Part shown: in pieces, positions 8,203 to 15,135 of the stretch | How positions within the stretch are numbered: the stretch's first letter is position 1 | Layout of the letters: the number at the start of each line of letters is the position of its first letter | Origin: Planctomycetota bacterium | Lineage (GTDB): Bacteria; Planctomycetota; PUPC01; JACPCR01 | Reading direction: 5' to 3' | Assembly (NCBI GenBank): GCA_016179685.1 | Contig: JACPCR010000114.1 | Location: 1-40,850 of the forward strand | DNA: 40,850 nucleotides | Made by a program: the position numbers and the translations under genes | The notes under the pieces: model-generated | Told to the model about the DNA's origin: nothing | Database searches by the model: none | The model's input: the letters and a program-made list of their open reading frames with translations, nothing else

Positions 8203-8418
8203 CTATTGTAAGCTTCCCGTGTCTCCCATGCTGGCGTGAGCCAAACAGGCCTGCACGTCCTCGCCGCTCAGGTGATCGTACTCGCGCAGGATTTGTTCCT
8301 GCGTCCAGCCGCGGCCCAGCAGATCGACGACGAACTCGACCGAAATGCGAGTCCCCTTCACGATCGGCTTGCCGACCAGGACATCTGGATCGACATTGAT
8401 GCGCTCACGCCAGTTCAT
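8203..8418 (-). CDS. Second DUF433 antitoxin-like protein
   Basis: A compact 71-residue DUF433 protein: D-V-L-V-G-K-P-I-V-K-G-T-R-I-S-V followed by W-T-Q-E-Q-I-L and D-V-Q-A-C-L. A GGGAG Shine-Dalgarno precedes ATG 8418. DUF433 genes normally sit beside a DUF5615 or PIN toxin, but the next gene downstream is another DUF433 and the gene upstream is a TcmP fragment, so its own toxin has probably been lost. It may bind the neighbouring DUF5615 protein or act only as a DNA-binding regulator. Confidence 0.75.
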   Translation of the reverse strand: MNWRERINVDPDVLVGKPIVKGTRISVEFVVDLLGRGWTQEQILREYDHLSGEDVQACLAHASMGDTGSLQ

Positions 8419-8421
8419 GGG

Positions 8422-8532
8422 TCAATCTCCCTTCGTTGTCACAAGTAAGACACGGCCGAATTGCTTCGGGTTCTTCCGCACCCGCTCCAGCTTGTCGCTG
8501 GTCCAGTCGCCGCCGAATACGTGCTTGGCCAT
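8422..8532 (-). pseudogene. Truncated three-Cys-motif partner (TcmP) N-terminus
   Basis: A 36-codon ORF starting ATG at 8532. Its first 20 residues (H-V-F-G-G-D-W-T-S-D-K-L-E-R-V-R-K) look like the start of three-Cys-motif partner proteins (TcmP), normally of about 250-400 residues. The remaining 16 residues do not continue the family and the frame closes. TcmP is the genomic partner of DUF5131, whose gene at 6939 is also damaged. It begins 16 bp after the stop of the methylase-tail copy at 8549. The assignment is from memory of the family N-terminus. Confidence 0.55.
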
Positions 8533-8548
8533 GATCCGACCTCGCGAC

Positions 8549-8689
8549 CTACTCCTCTCCGTCGTCGTCGCCGCCGTCCTGCCCCATCCGGTACTTGATG
8601 TCATAGTTGACGATGAGGTCCAGATCTTTGTCCGTGAAGCCGTAGTGCTTGGCGAGCACGGCATCGATCTCTCTCTGGACCCGGGCCAG
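8549..8689 (-). pseudogene. Methylase 3'-tail copy A
   Basis: 46 in-frame codons plus TAG, homologous to the C-terminus of the adenine methylase ending at 11231. The core is L-A-K-H-Y-G-F-T-D-K-D-L-D-L-I-V then N-Y-D-I-K-Y-R-M-G-Q, followed by an acidic tail (D-D-D-G-E-E). The frame is the same as that of the Phd gene upstream, separated only by its TAG. The stop lies 16 bp before the TcmP remnant. Differences from the parent keep the reading frame, so it does not look like a random duplicate. See copies at 9147, 9697 and 10510. Confidence 0.8.
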
Positions 8690-8890
8690 CTAGCGCAAAC
8701 CGAGTTTGCGTTTTGCCTCCGCCAATGGAATCGAGCGTTTCTTGACCTCGGCACGCTTGGCCTTGCGAAGTTCCATCAGGTCTTCGGCATCTGCCAGCCG
8801 CTCTTGCATAGCGAGGAATTCCTCGTAAGGAAGCACGACGAATTGCTTTCCCCCGTTCTTCTCCAGGATTTCGGGATGCAGTTTCAACAT
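8690..8890 (-). CDS. Phd/YefM-type antitoxin
   Basis: A 66-residue prevent-host-death-type antitoxin: residues 1-35 (M-L-K-L-H-P-E-I-L, then Q-F-V-V-L-P-Y-E-E-F) give the small DNA-binding fold, and the Lys/Arg-rich helical tail should wrap the toxin. It begins 11 bp after the RelE-type toxin gene, so the order is toxin then antitoxin. Its TAG is followed in the same frame by the methylase tail copy A. Confidence 0.8.
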   Translation of the reverse strand: MLKLHPEILEKNGGKQFVVLPYEEFLAMQERLADAEDLMELRKAKRAEVKKRSIPLAEAKRKLGLR

Positions 8891-8901
8891 GGTTTCTCCG
8901 G

Positions 8902-9150
8902 TTATTTGTAAGCATCTTTCCGATGCAGGATACGATAAACCACGACCGTTGCCTCCTCTACCTCGAACAGTACCCGATAATCGCCGACACGCAAACGATA
9001 CTCCGGCGTGAAATGAGTCAGGCGTTTCACATCGCCGGACAGATCATTCCGCAGGCCTTCGATTCTTGCGAGGATGCGGCGCTGAACTGACTTGGGAAGC
9101 GCTTTCAAATCCTTGAAGGCGCGCGGCTTTAAGTCGATGTCGTAGTTCAC
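8902..9150 (-). CDS. RelE/ParE-type toxin
   Basis: An 82-residue RelE-superfamily toxin: N-terminal Y-D-I-D-L-K-P-R-A-F-K-D-L, I-L-A-R-I-E-G-L helix, then Y-R-L-R-V-G-D-Y-R-V-L-F-E-V and the closing I-L-H-R-K-D-A-Y-K typical of ribosome-dependent mRNA interferases. The GTG at 9150 is preferred because it overlaps the TGA of the methylase tail copy B as GTGA; a GTG at 9159 would add three residues. It is paired with the Phd-type antitoxin downstream. Confidence 0.85.
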   Translation of the reverse strand: MNYDIDLKPRAFKDLKALPKSVQRRILARIEGLRNDLSGDVKRLTHFTPEYRLRVGDYRVLFEVEEATVVVYRILHRKDAYK

Positions 9151-9263
9151 GCCCCCCACTCCTCGTTGCCCTCACCACCGTCCTGCCCCATCCGGTACTT
9201 GATGTCATAGTTGACGATGAAGTCCAGCCCCTCGTCCGTGAAGCCGTAGTGCTTGGCGAGCAT
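9147..9263 (-). pseudogene. Methylase 3'-tail copy B
   Basis: 38 codons from an ATG (9263) to TGA (9147): M-L-A-K-H-Y-G-F-T-D-E-G-L-D-F-I-V, then N-Y-D-I-K-Y-R-M-G-Q-D-G-G and an acidic tail. Homology to the methylase C-terminus begins exactly at the L-A-K-H-Y-G block. The TGA overlaps the RelE start as GTGA, mirroring the ATGA between the full methylase and its own downstream gene at 11231-11234. It could be translated as a 38-aa leader peptide, or be only a fossil. Confidence 0.8.
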
Positions 9264-9290
9264 GCACTCACCATCGCCGGGACCGCTCAG

Positions 9291-9509
9291 CTACTCTACC
9301 GAAACGCTCACCACACCTGCCTCCACGCTCGGCGTCGGCACCGGGTCGCCGCGCCCGATCAAGCCCTCGATGTGGAACTCGATGGCTTCGCGGATCATGC
9401 GCTCGACTTGGGGGCGCGTTTTTCCCGTTGCGATACAACCCGGCAGATCGGGGACATACGCCGACCAGTTGCGTTTGCCCCGTTCGTAGATAACCGTGTA
9501 TTCCTTCAT
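9291..9509 (-). CDS. hicB: HicB antitoxin
   Basis: A 72-residue HicB: the partial RNase-H-like fold is visible as Y-T-V-I-Y-E-R-G-K, W-S-A-Y-V-P-D-L-P-G-C-I-A-T-G-K-T and A-I-E-F-H-I-E-G-L. It is short and lacks an extra C-terminal HTH or ribbon-helix-helix domain, so autoregulation may need a partner. It overlaps the HicA gene by 4 bp (ATGA at 9506-9509). Confidence 0.85.
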   Translation of the reverse strand: MKEYTVIYERGKRNWSAYVPDLPGCIATGKTRPQVERMIREAIEFHIEGLIGRGDPVPTPSVEAGVVSVSVE

Positions 9510-9700
9510 GATTCCTCCTCCAGGCCCGCTTGTCGCAGGACACTCTTCAACGTCTTGGAATGAACGTCGTCGCTAGGATGGCCGGAGACGGTGACCGTGC
9601 CCGGTTTGACCGGGTGAACGAGCTGGCGATGGCTGCCCCGGGTTCGGTCGATCTCCCAGCCGTGCTTCTTCAGCAATTTTAACAGCTCCCGAACTTTCAC
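9506..9700 (-). CDS. hicA: HicA toxin
   Basis: A 64-residue HicA mRNA interferase with a dsRBD-like fold: K-V-R-E-L-L-K-L-L-K-K-H-G-W, R-T-R-G-S-H-R-Q-L with the catalytic G-S-H histidine, and T-V-S-G-H-P. The start is GTG at 9700, overlapping the stop of methylase tail copy C as GTGA. HicB follows with a 4-bp overlap. The gene appears intact. Confidence 0.9.
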   Translation of the reverse strand: MKVRELLKLLKKHGWEIDRTRGSHRQLVHPVKPGTVTVSGHPSDDVHSKTLKSVLRQAGLEEES

Positions 9701-9819
9701 TCAGCGTCCTCCTCCCCGCCGTTCTGTCCCATCCGGTACTTGATGTCGTAGTTGACGATGAAGTCGAGTTCCTCGTCCGTGAAGCCGTAGTGCTTCGTCA
9801 TGACGCGGTCGATCTCGTC
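9697..9819 (-). pseudogene. Methylase 3'-tail copy C
   Basis: 40 in-frame codons plus TGA: D-E-I-D-R-V-M-T-K-H-Y-G-F-T-D-E-E-L-D-F, then I-V-N-Y-D-I-K-Y-R-M-G-Q-N-G-G and an acidic end. An internal ATG at 9801 would give a 34-aa peptide. The 5' end runs into the PIN gene's stop in a different frame. The TGA overlaps the HicA GTG by four bases, as in copy B and the full methylase. Confidence 0.8.
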
Positions 9820-10231
9820 AGGGAACGCTCGCCGTAGCGAGAAAATCCGCCGCCGTTACGATCGGAATCCCCAGGTATGATCCCAAGGGCAGCAGATGTC
9901 GGCGGTCTCCTGTGACCATATGCGTCGCGCCGGCGACCACCGCGCATTCCAGCACCTTATCGTCGTCTGGGTCGGCGGCAACCACCTTGAGGTTGCCCGT
10001 GATGGCAACGAGACGAAAGAAGGTGAGTAAATCGGCCACGGTATCGAGAGCCTGCTGTGAACTGAACTCGAGCTTCGTTGCCAGCTTCTGTGCCAGCTCA
10101 TCAAGCACTTCGCGGCAGGTCACCCCCTCGACGATGTCAGCGCGTGCCAACTCGACGCACTGGAAAGGCTTCCCCTTCCAGCCGCTGGCTGAGAACAAGA
10201 TGTTCGTGTCGAAGACGGCTACTTTCCGCAC
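9818..10231 (-). CDS. PIN-domain toxin
   Basis: A 137-residue PIN-domain endoribonuclease of the COG1569 type: F-D-T-N-I-L-F-S-A start (first catalytic Asp), C-R-E-V-L-D-E-L-A (Glu), A-A-D-P-D-D-D-K-V-L-E-C-A (Asp cluster) and H-M-V-T-G-D-R-R-H-L (final Asp). Residues for metal-dependent RNA cleavage are all present. It starts with GTG and overlaps the upstream antitoxin gene by 13 bp. Its end overlaps the methylase tail copy C by two bases. Confidence 0.85.
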   Translation of the reverse strand: MRKVAVFDTNILFSASGWKGKPFQCVELARADIVEGVTCREVLDELAQKLATKLEFSSQQALDTVADLLTFFRLVAITGNLKVVAADPDDDKVLECAVVAGATHMVTGDRRHLLPLGSYLGIPIVTAADFLATASVP

Positions 10232-10473
10232 CGCCGATCCTCGTGCAGAAGATCATCCACGAATGCCTCGCGGTCTTCTTCCGACATCTTGTCCCAATCG
10301 AGGCCGCGCGCGGCGGCGACGCGGCGCAATTGCGCCGCGGCAAACTGCATCCGCTCTTCGCGCTGCCGGGCTGCGCCTTCGGCAAGAGCCAATAGCGCCT
10401 CCCGCTGTTTGTCCGGCGGCAACTGTTTGACCAAGTCCACCACTTGCGCTTCGCTCAATTCCAGCATCGGCAT
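10219..10473 (-). CDS. Antitoxin partner of PIN toxin
   Basis: An 84-residue protein of the type usually found directly upstream of COG1569-like PIN toxins: L-S-E-A-Q-V-V-D-L-V-K-Q-L-P, K-R-E-A-L-L-A-L-A near the middle, and a conserved end G-L-D-W-D-K-M-S-E-E-D-R-E-A-F-V. The family has no experimentally named fold that I can cite; the role follows from position and the 13-bp overlap with the toxin gene. AGAGGTG precedes the ATG. Confidence 0.75.
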   Translation of the reverse strand: MPMLELSEAQVVDLVKQLPPDKQREALLALAEGAARQREERMQFAAAQLRRVAAARGLDWDKMSEEDREAFVDDLLHEDRRCGK

Positions 10474-10509
10474 GTTTCACCTCTGCAGGTCATTGTACCA
10501 TTTCCGCAG

Positions 10510-10656
10510 TCATTCCTCCTCCTCGCCGCCCTCCTGCCCCATCCGGTACTTGATGTCGTAGTTGATGATGAAGTCCAACTCCTCGTCCGTGAAGCCGTAG
10601 TGCTTGGCGAGGATGCGGTCGATGTCGTCGATGTCGTGGGCCTGCTTCCCGCTGGA
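10510..10656 (-). pseudogene. Methylase 3'-tail copy D
   Basis: 48 in-frame codons plus TGA, beginning immediately after the DUF4926 stop and in its frame. The upstream part K-Q-A-H-D-I-D-D-I-D-R-I-L is the longest homologous stretch of the four solo copies; the core L-A-K-H-Y-G-F-T-D-E-E-L-D-F-I-I is almost identical to the full methylase, and the end is G-G-E-E-E-E. It precedes the PIN antitoxin by 36 bp rather than overlapping it. Confidence 0.8.
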
Positions 10657-10887
10657 TCACGCCATCTGAATTTCGCGGGCGTGCGTCATGTCGTGCCGGG
10701 TCACGGCGCGAACGTGCAGGGCTTCCACGGTTGCGACGGCGCGTGTGTGCCCATCAAGCGCCAAGAATTCCACCTCATAGGCCAAACCATCCCGGTAGAT
10801 GTGGACGATGGTTCCCACATCGCCCGCTTCCAGGCCCTCGTTAGGAAGTCCAGTCAACAGCACGACTCTTTCGTGTTCTTTCAGCAT
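10657..10887 (-). CDS. DUF4926 protein (pair 1)
   Basis: A 76-residue DUF4926 protein: V-V-L-L-T-G-L-P-N-E-G-L-E-A-G-D-V-G-T-I-V, then Y-E-V-E-F-L-A-L-D-G. The small beta-rich SH3-like fold is inferred. It starts at ATG 10887, 38 bp after the DUF6883 gene, with which the family is habitually paired. The second pair at 14547-15116 lies between the helicase and methylase. The function is unknown; the pairing and setting resemble a toxin-antitoxin module. Confidence 0.75.
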   Translation of the reverse strand: MLKEHERVVLLTGLPNEGLEAGDVGTIVHIYRDGLAYEVEFLALDGHTRAVATVEALHVRAVTRHDMTHAREIQMA

Positions 10888-10925
10888 GGTCAATCTCCTT
10901 CCTCGTGCGGATAAGCCGTTACCAA

Positions 10926-11234
10926 TCAGGGGGTATCCGCGCCTTGATCCACGATCCACACCGTTCGCACCACTGGCGACTTTCCCACGGGCGTTGCCAG
11001 CGGCCCATCGACCACGTACTTGGTCCCGTGCACCGTGTCCGCAGTCTTCGCCACGGGGCAACCTCCCGCCAACAGGCGCAGGGCGTTCGCCAACTCTTCC
11101 CATTTCTCGGCCTTGAAGGCAAGCGCGGCAAAGAAGGCGGCCTTGCTGGCACCGTCCGGGTGGAGCGGATTCAGCAAGTAGTCCGTGATCTTCTCCTTCG
11201 CGATTTCGACGGCATCCGCCTTGGGAAGGTTCAT
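10926..11234 (-). CDS. DUF6883 protein (pair 1)
   Basis: A 102-residue DUF6883 protein: K-I-T-D-Y-L-L-N-P-L-H-P-D-G-A-S-K-A-A-F-F, then G-T-K-Y-V-V-D-G and V-R-T-V-W-I-V-D-Q-G. Its ATG overlaps the methylase stop as ATGA (11231-11234), so it is translationally coupled to the methylase. It is followed by its DUF4926 partner. The family lacks a known activity. The usual C-terminal R-x-V-T-A-Y-P ending, present in pair 2, is missing here. Confidence 0.75.
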   Translation of the reverse strand: MNLPKADAVEIAKEKITDYLLNPLHPDGASKAAFFAALAFKAEKWEELANALRLLAGGCPVAKTADTVHGTKYVVDGPLATPVGKSPVVRTVWIVDQGADTP

Positions 11235-14200
11235 GCCTCGTCTCCCTCGCCGCCCTCCTGTCCCATCCGGTACTTGATGTCGTAGTTGATGATGAAGTCC
11301 AACTCCTCGTCCGTGAGGCCGTAGTGCTTGGCCAAAACGCGGTCGATCTCGTCAATGATGAGCTTGGACCCACGGGGGTAGTATTCGTCATACTCAACAT
11401 AACCGGTTGTCCTGTAGGGAATGCGCCGGCGCCGGCTGTGTTTGCGCAGATCGTTCATCAAATCCACATTCAGCTCTGCAAGCTCATGGCCATGCGACAT
11501 CCCAAGTTTTTCCAAATCACAAGGGAAGCTCAGAATGAGTTCACGGCCGCAGTGATAGACATCTGAGTAGACGAGGAAGAACCAGTAGAACAGGCTGCTG
11601 TTGAGAAGTGCCGAAAGAACGGGGCGCAACGCCGGCTTGTTCACGGGGAATACCTTGTAATCTTCTGATTTCTTCTCGCCGTCACGCTCGTTGCGGAAGA
11701 ATGGAATGAAGTCCATTGCCTTCATAAAGTGGGCAACAATTCGGTGACAGTATACCTCATGCCTACCATTCTTCCTGAGAACAAGTTCAGAAAGGCGTCG
11801 CTGTTCTCGGAAGGTCTTTTCGAGGATCCTGAGGAGAGTATCCGATCCCAGCTTGGGTATCAGACCCTCGTACACAAGCCCCGGCTGAGCCTTGGAGTAG
11901 AATTGTAGCGGAAACAAGTACTGCCTCTCATCGGGTAGCCAGCGCGCGTATCGTCCAGAGAACAGGTAGTTCTTACCCTGCTGCGATCTGGCATGCATTG
12001 CGATGCAGAGGCGGAATTTAACGCCTGGAAACAGCACCGAAGGGTGCGCGTCGCCGGAGTAGTAGCTTAGCCAGCATGACTGAGTGGTTGAGGACCAGAC
12101 CTCGCGCAACGGAGTCATTCGCTCAGTAGCGACGCAACTCACTGGAATAATCATGCCCATACGCCCTACTTCGCCGAGCAGGTAGCAACCCCTTTCGGAA
12201 AAACAGGCGTACAGGTTGCCGCATTCACGTGTCTGAAGAGCGCCGGGGAGCACGTCATAGTCCCTGACCTTGTGCCACTCCACGTACGGCGGGTTCCCGA
12301 TGATCACGTCGAACCCGCCCTGGCTCATGATACCGTAGAACTCCGCAAGCCAGTGGAACGGCTGATGGCTTTTCCGCCATTGCTCGGAGAGTTTTGGCTT
12401 CGCGGAGTCCACGCCATACTCGCCGGCCAGGAAGCGGTCGAGTTCGTCGCGGAGCTTGTCCAGGCGCCGGCGCAGCTCGGTCTTGGCCGTCGAAAACTCC
12501 TTGGCGTCCATGCCGTGCCCGGTCTGCATCTGGCGGAACTTCGTAAACGCCCGATCCACGATTTCCGCTTCTTCGACGATGCGGTCAACGTCTTTTTTGC
12601 CGAACCCCAGGTTGCCTTGCAGGGTCTTCTTCACCTCGTCGAGCGAGGCGAAGCCAACCAGGGTGTTGCCGGGGCGGATGTTGAAGTCGATGTCGGGCAG
12701 CGGCTCGACCTGCTTGGCGTTTTCGACCTGGGCCACGAGCTTGAGGAAGAGCCGGAGTTTGCAGATTTCCACGGCCTCTTCCATGATGTCCACGCCGTAG
12801 AGGTTGCCGATGATGATCGACTTGAGAATGAAGTAACGGTGGTTAGGATGCCGGCCCACGTCCTCCAGAATCTTGCGAAAGTCGGAGAACTTCTCCGGGT
12901 GATGCTTCTCCCCTGAGCGCTGGAGGTCTTCCAGAAACGCGCGCATGCGCTCCAGGCAGGCTTCGTACAGCGGCTCCAGGATGTTGAGCGCGGCGAAGAG
13001 GAACGCTCCCGAGCCGCAAGTCGGGTCCAGAACGGACACGTCCTTGATGGCATGCCAGAAGGCCCGCAGGAGCTCCGGGCCTTCGCAGTTATCGATCACG
13101 TCTTCGGCGAACTGGCAGATATCCAGGTTCAGGGTGGTCAGGTCGTTGATGTCGTGGATTTCACCGGCCTTGAGTTTGGCTCGTAGCTCCTCGCAGCGCT
13201 GGCGGCGGGCAACGTATTCGCGCCAGGTCTCGGTCGGCAAGCCGTACTCGGGGGTGGTCGGCCCGTTCCAACCCCGGCGCTTGGCAACATCGTGGACGCC
13301 TTCCGCGACGGCGGGCGGCAAGGGCATGTCCACGCCCTTGCGGATGGCCGGATAGATGTAGCGGTCGGGGTCGTCGCGCAACAGCCGCCAGACCGCGCTG
13401 TCGGGCTTGAAGGCGATGGCGCACTTCTTCTCAGCGGCGTTGAACAGAAATGGCACGACCGTGTTGCGGGCGATGTAGCCGGTGATGTCCTCCTTGGTGT
13501 AGTAGGCCCCCATCTGCTTCTGGTTGATGTACTTCTCGAAGATGTAGCCAAGGACGTCCGGGTTGATCTCGTTGTCGGCCCGCAGCGGCCGCTCGTCGAG
13601 GTGCCACTGGTAGGCGTCGAAGAAGTCGAACAGGCGCTCGAAGGCGTCGTCGGCGATCTGGATGTCCGGGTAGGAGCGTTCCAGTTCATGCACGTCGAAC
13701 AGGCCGCCGTTTAGGTAGGGCACTTCGCCGAGGAGAAGGTCAAGGTCCTTCGTCCGCTGGATGGGAGGTTGGCCCAGGCCCTCGTGGAACAGCCGCAACA
13801 GGAAGTAGCGGTAGAAGGAGAGGAACTTGTCTTTGCCCTTTTGCTGCCGCACGATCTTCATGCGGTTGCGCAGATAGTCGGGATCGCCGTCGAGAAAGCC
13901 CTTTTTCTGAATGAAGTAGACGAACATCAGGCGGTTGAGCATGAGGGATGCGTACCACTCGGAATCGCCGGTCGCCGTGATGCCCTTGATGAACTTCAGG
14001 AACGTCGCGTGCTCGGTCTTGAAGCGGTCGTAGAAGCGGCGCGTGACCCGGTCCACGTCGAACGCCTGGCGGGCACGGCGCGTGACATCCACCAGCGTGA
14101 GGTCTTCTTCTTCGTCCAGGTCCACGGCCAGGTACTGGAGCTTCTGCGCCAGTAGCTCACCCGTGTGCCCCTTGAAGAAGTCGTATTCGCGCCGAGCCAG

Positions 14201-14532
14201 GGGCGTCCCAGTTCACGCCGGACCCATTGCCACTTCTGAGCGGTCTTGGCCGCGTCGGTATAGATAATGATGTGTTCGTGCGCGGACTTGGCGACCTGGC
14301 GCTCGATCTTGCTGCGTGTTGGATGGTCGGGAAAGGTGCTACCATCAGGCGAGGGGCAGGCAAACACCTGGAAGCCGCGTTTCTCGGCGACAGGTTGCAG
14401 AGGGTAGGTCGCGCCGTCCACAGCCACAGTCAGGCCGGCGGGGTGCTTGTCCCAGCCCAACTCCTGAACGAACAGGGTACGGAAGTCGAAGTTCTGCAAG
14501 CATTGCCGGACATGCGCAACGTTGATGAGCAT
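11231..14532 (-). CDS. Eco57I-type N6-adenine DNA methylase (one frameshift)
   Basis: About 1,100 codons when one frameshift is allowed. The start is ATG 14532 (M-L-I-N-V-A-H-V-R-Q) with GAGGTG before it; the first frame fails near 14208 in a G-run, and the rest is open in another frame from 14203 to the stop at 11231. One missing G repairs it. Motifs: Q-M-G-A-Y-Y-T-K-E-D-I-T-G, SAM-binding D-P-T-C-G-S-G-A-F-L, and catalytic N-P-P-Y. The N-terminal E-R-Q-V-A-K-S-A-H-E-H-I-I-I-Y is typical of large single-chain methylases paired with a PLD-SNF2 helicase, the gene two steps upstream. It should methylate adenine in self DNA. The C-terminal 38-48 codons recur four times downstream. Whether the frameshift is real or a sequencing error is open. 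Confidence 0.85.
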
Positions 14533-14546
14533 CGGGGTCTTGCACC

Positions 14547-14774
14547 TCAGACAGTTCCCACAAGCCGTGCCTGAGCGATTTCTCGGCGGTGAACAGGCCG
14601 GACCTGATTAGAAAAAAGGGAAACCACGGCGAGCGTTTCGCCATCCAGCGTCATGAACTCAACCTCGTAACCTGGCTGTGCATGAACGAGTACGACGGTG
14701 CCGATGTCCCCCGCCTTGAGACCATGTTCGGGAAGATCGCTCGTCAGGACCACCGTATCCAACTCTTTAATCAT
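14547..14774 (-). CDS. DUF4926 protein (pair 2)
   Basis: A 75-residue DUF4926 protein, M-I-K-E-L-D-T-V-V-L-T-S-D-L-P then L-K-A-G-D-I-G-T-V-V and Y-E-V-E-F-M-T-L-D-G. GGAGG lies 8 bp before the ATG at 14774. It overlaps the DUF6883 stop (ATGA) and ends 14 bp before the methylase start, so it is embedded between the helicase and methylase. It is clearly paralogous to the copy at 10657. Confidence 0.75.
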   Translation of the reverse strand: MIKELDTVVLTSDLPEHGLKAGDIGTVVLVHAQPGYEVEFMTLDGETLAVVSLFSNQVRPVHRREIAQARLVGTV

Positions 14775-15116
14775 GGTTTTTGCCTCCGTAAAGGGTAGGC
14801 GGTAACAAACCGAGGAACCATCGTGCCGGTGTCGATGAACCAAACCGATCGGACCTTTGGCGAACCATTCGACGCTGGCATTATACCTTCAATGACGTAT
14901 CGTTTTCCAAAGGGAGAGTCTTCGATCTTCGAAACGTCGTGGTTCGCCGCGTGCTGGCAGCAGCGCTGCTGCCAGCGCATTCCAGGAATTCATCGAAAAG
15001 CCACAGGCGGTGAAAAACGCGGCCTTGGGCCGTCCGTCTCGATGAGTGGTCGCAAGCAAATAGCGGGTGATTTTGGCCTCCGGTACAACGGCTTTGTCGA
15101 GATTCGGAAGCTTCAA
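14771..15116 (-). pseudogene. Frameshifted DUF6883 (pair 2)
   Basis: The family pattern is split over two frames: K-L-P-N-L-D-K-A-V-V-P-E-A-K-I-T-R-Y-L-L in the first, then H-A-A-N-H-D-V-S-K-I-E and F-G-K-R-Y-V-I-E-G-I, V-R-S-V-W-F-I-D-T-G in the second. Start is TTG 15116, backed by a GGAGG 8 nt upstream. The switch falls in a perfect 24-bp palindrome at 14953-14976 and is cured by removing one base. Either the gene is broken or the palindrome caused a sequencing error. It lies 19 bp after the helicase stop. Confidence 0.7.
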
Positions 15117-15135
15117 TTGATGTACCTCCGCTCGC

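Noticed and set aside
8549..9263. Methylase tails as attachment sites of an integrase
   Set aside because: No integrase or recombinase gene lies in the window, and the copies differ over the whole length; kept only as a general recombination model.
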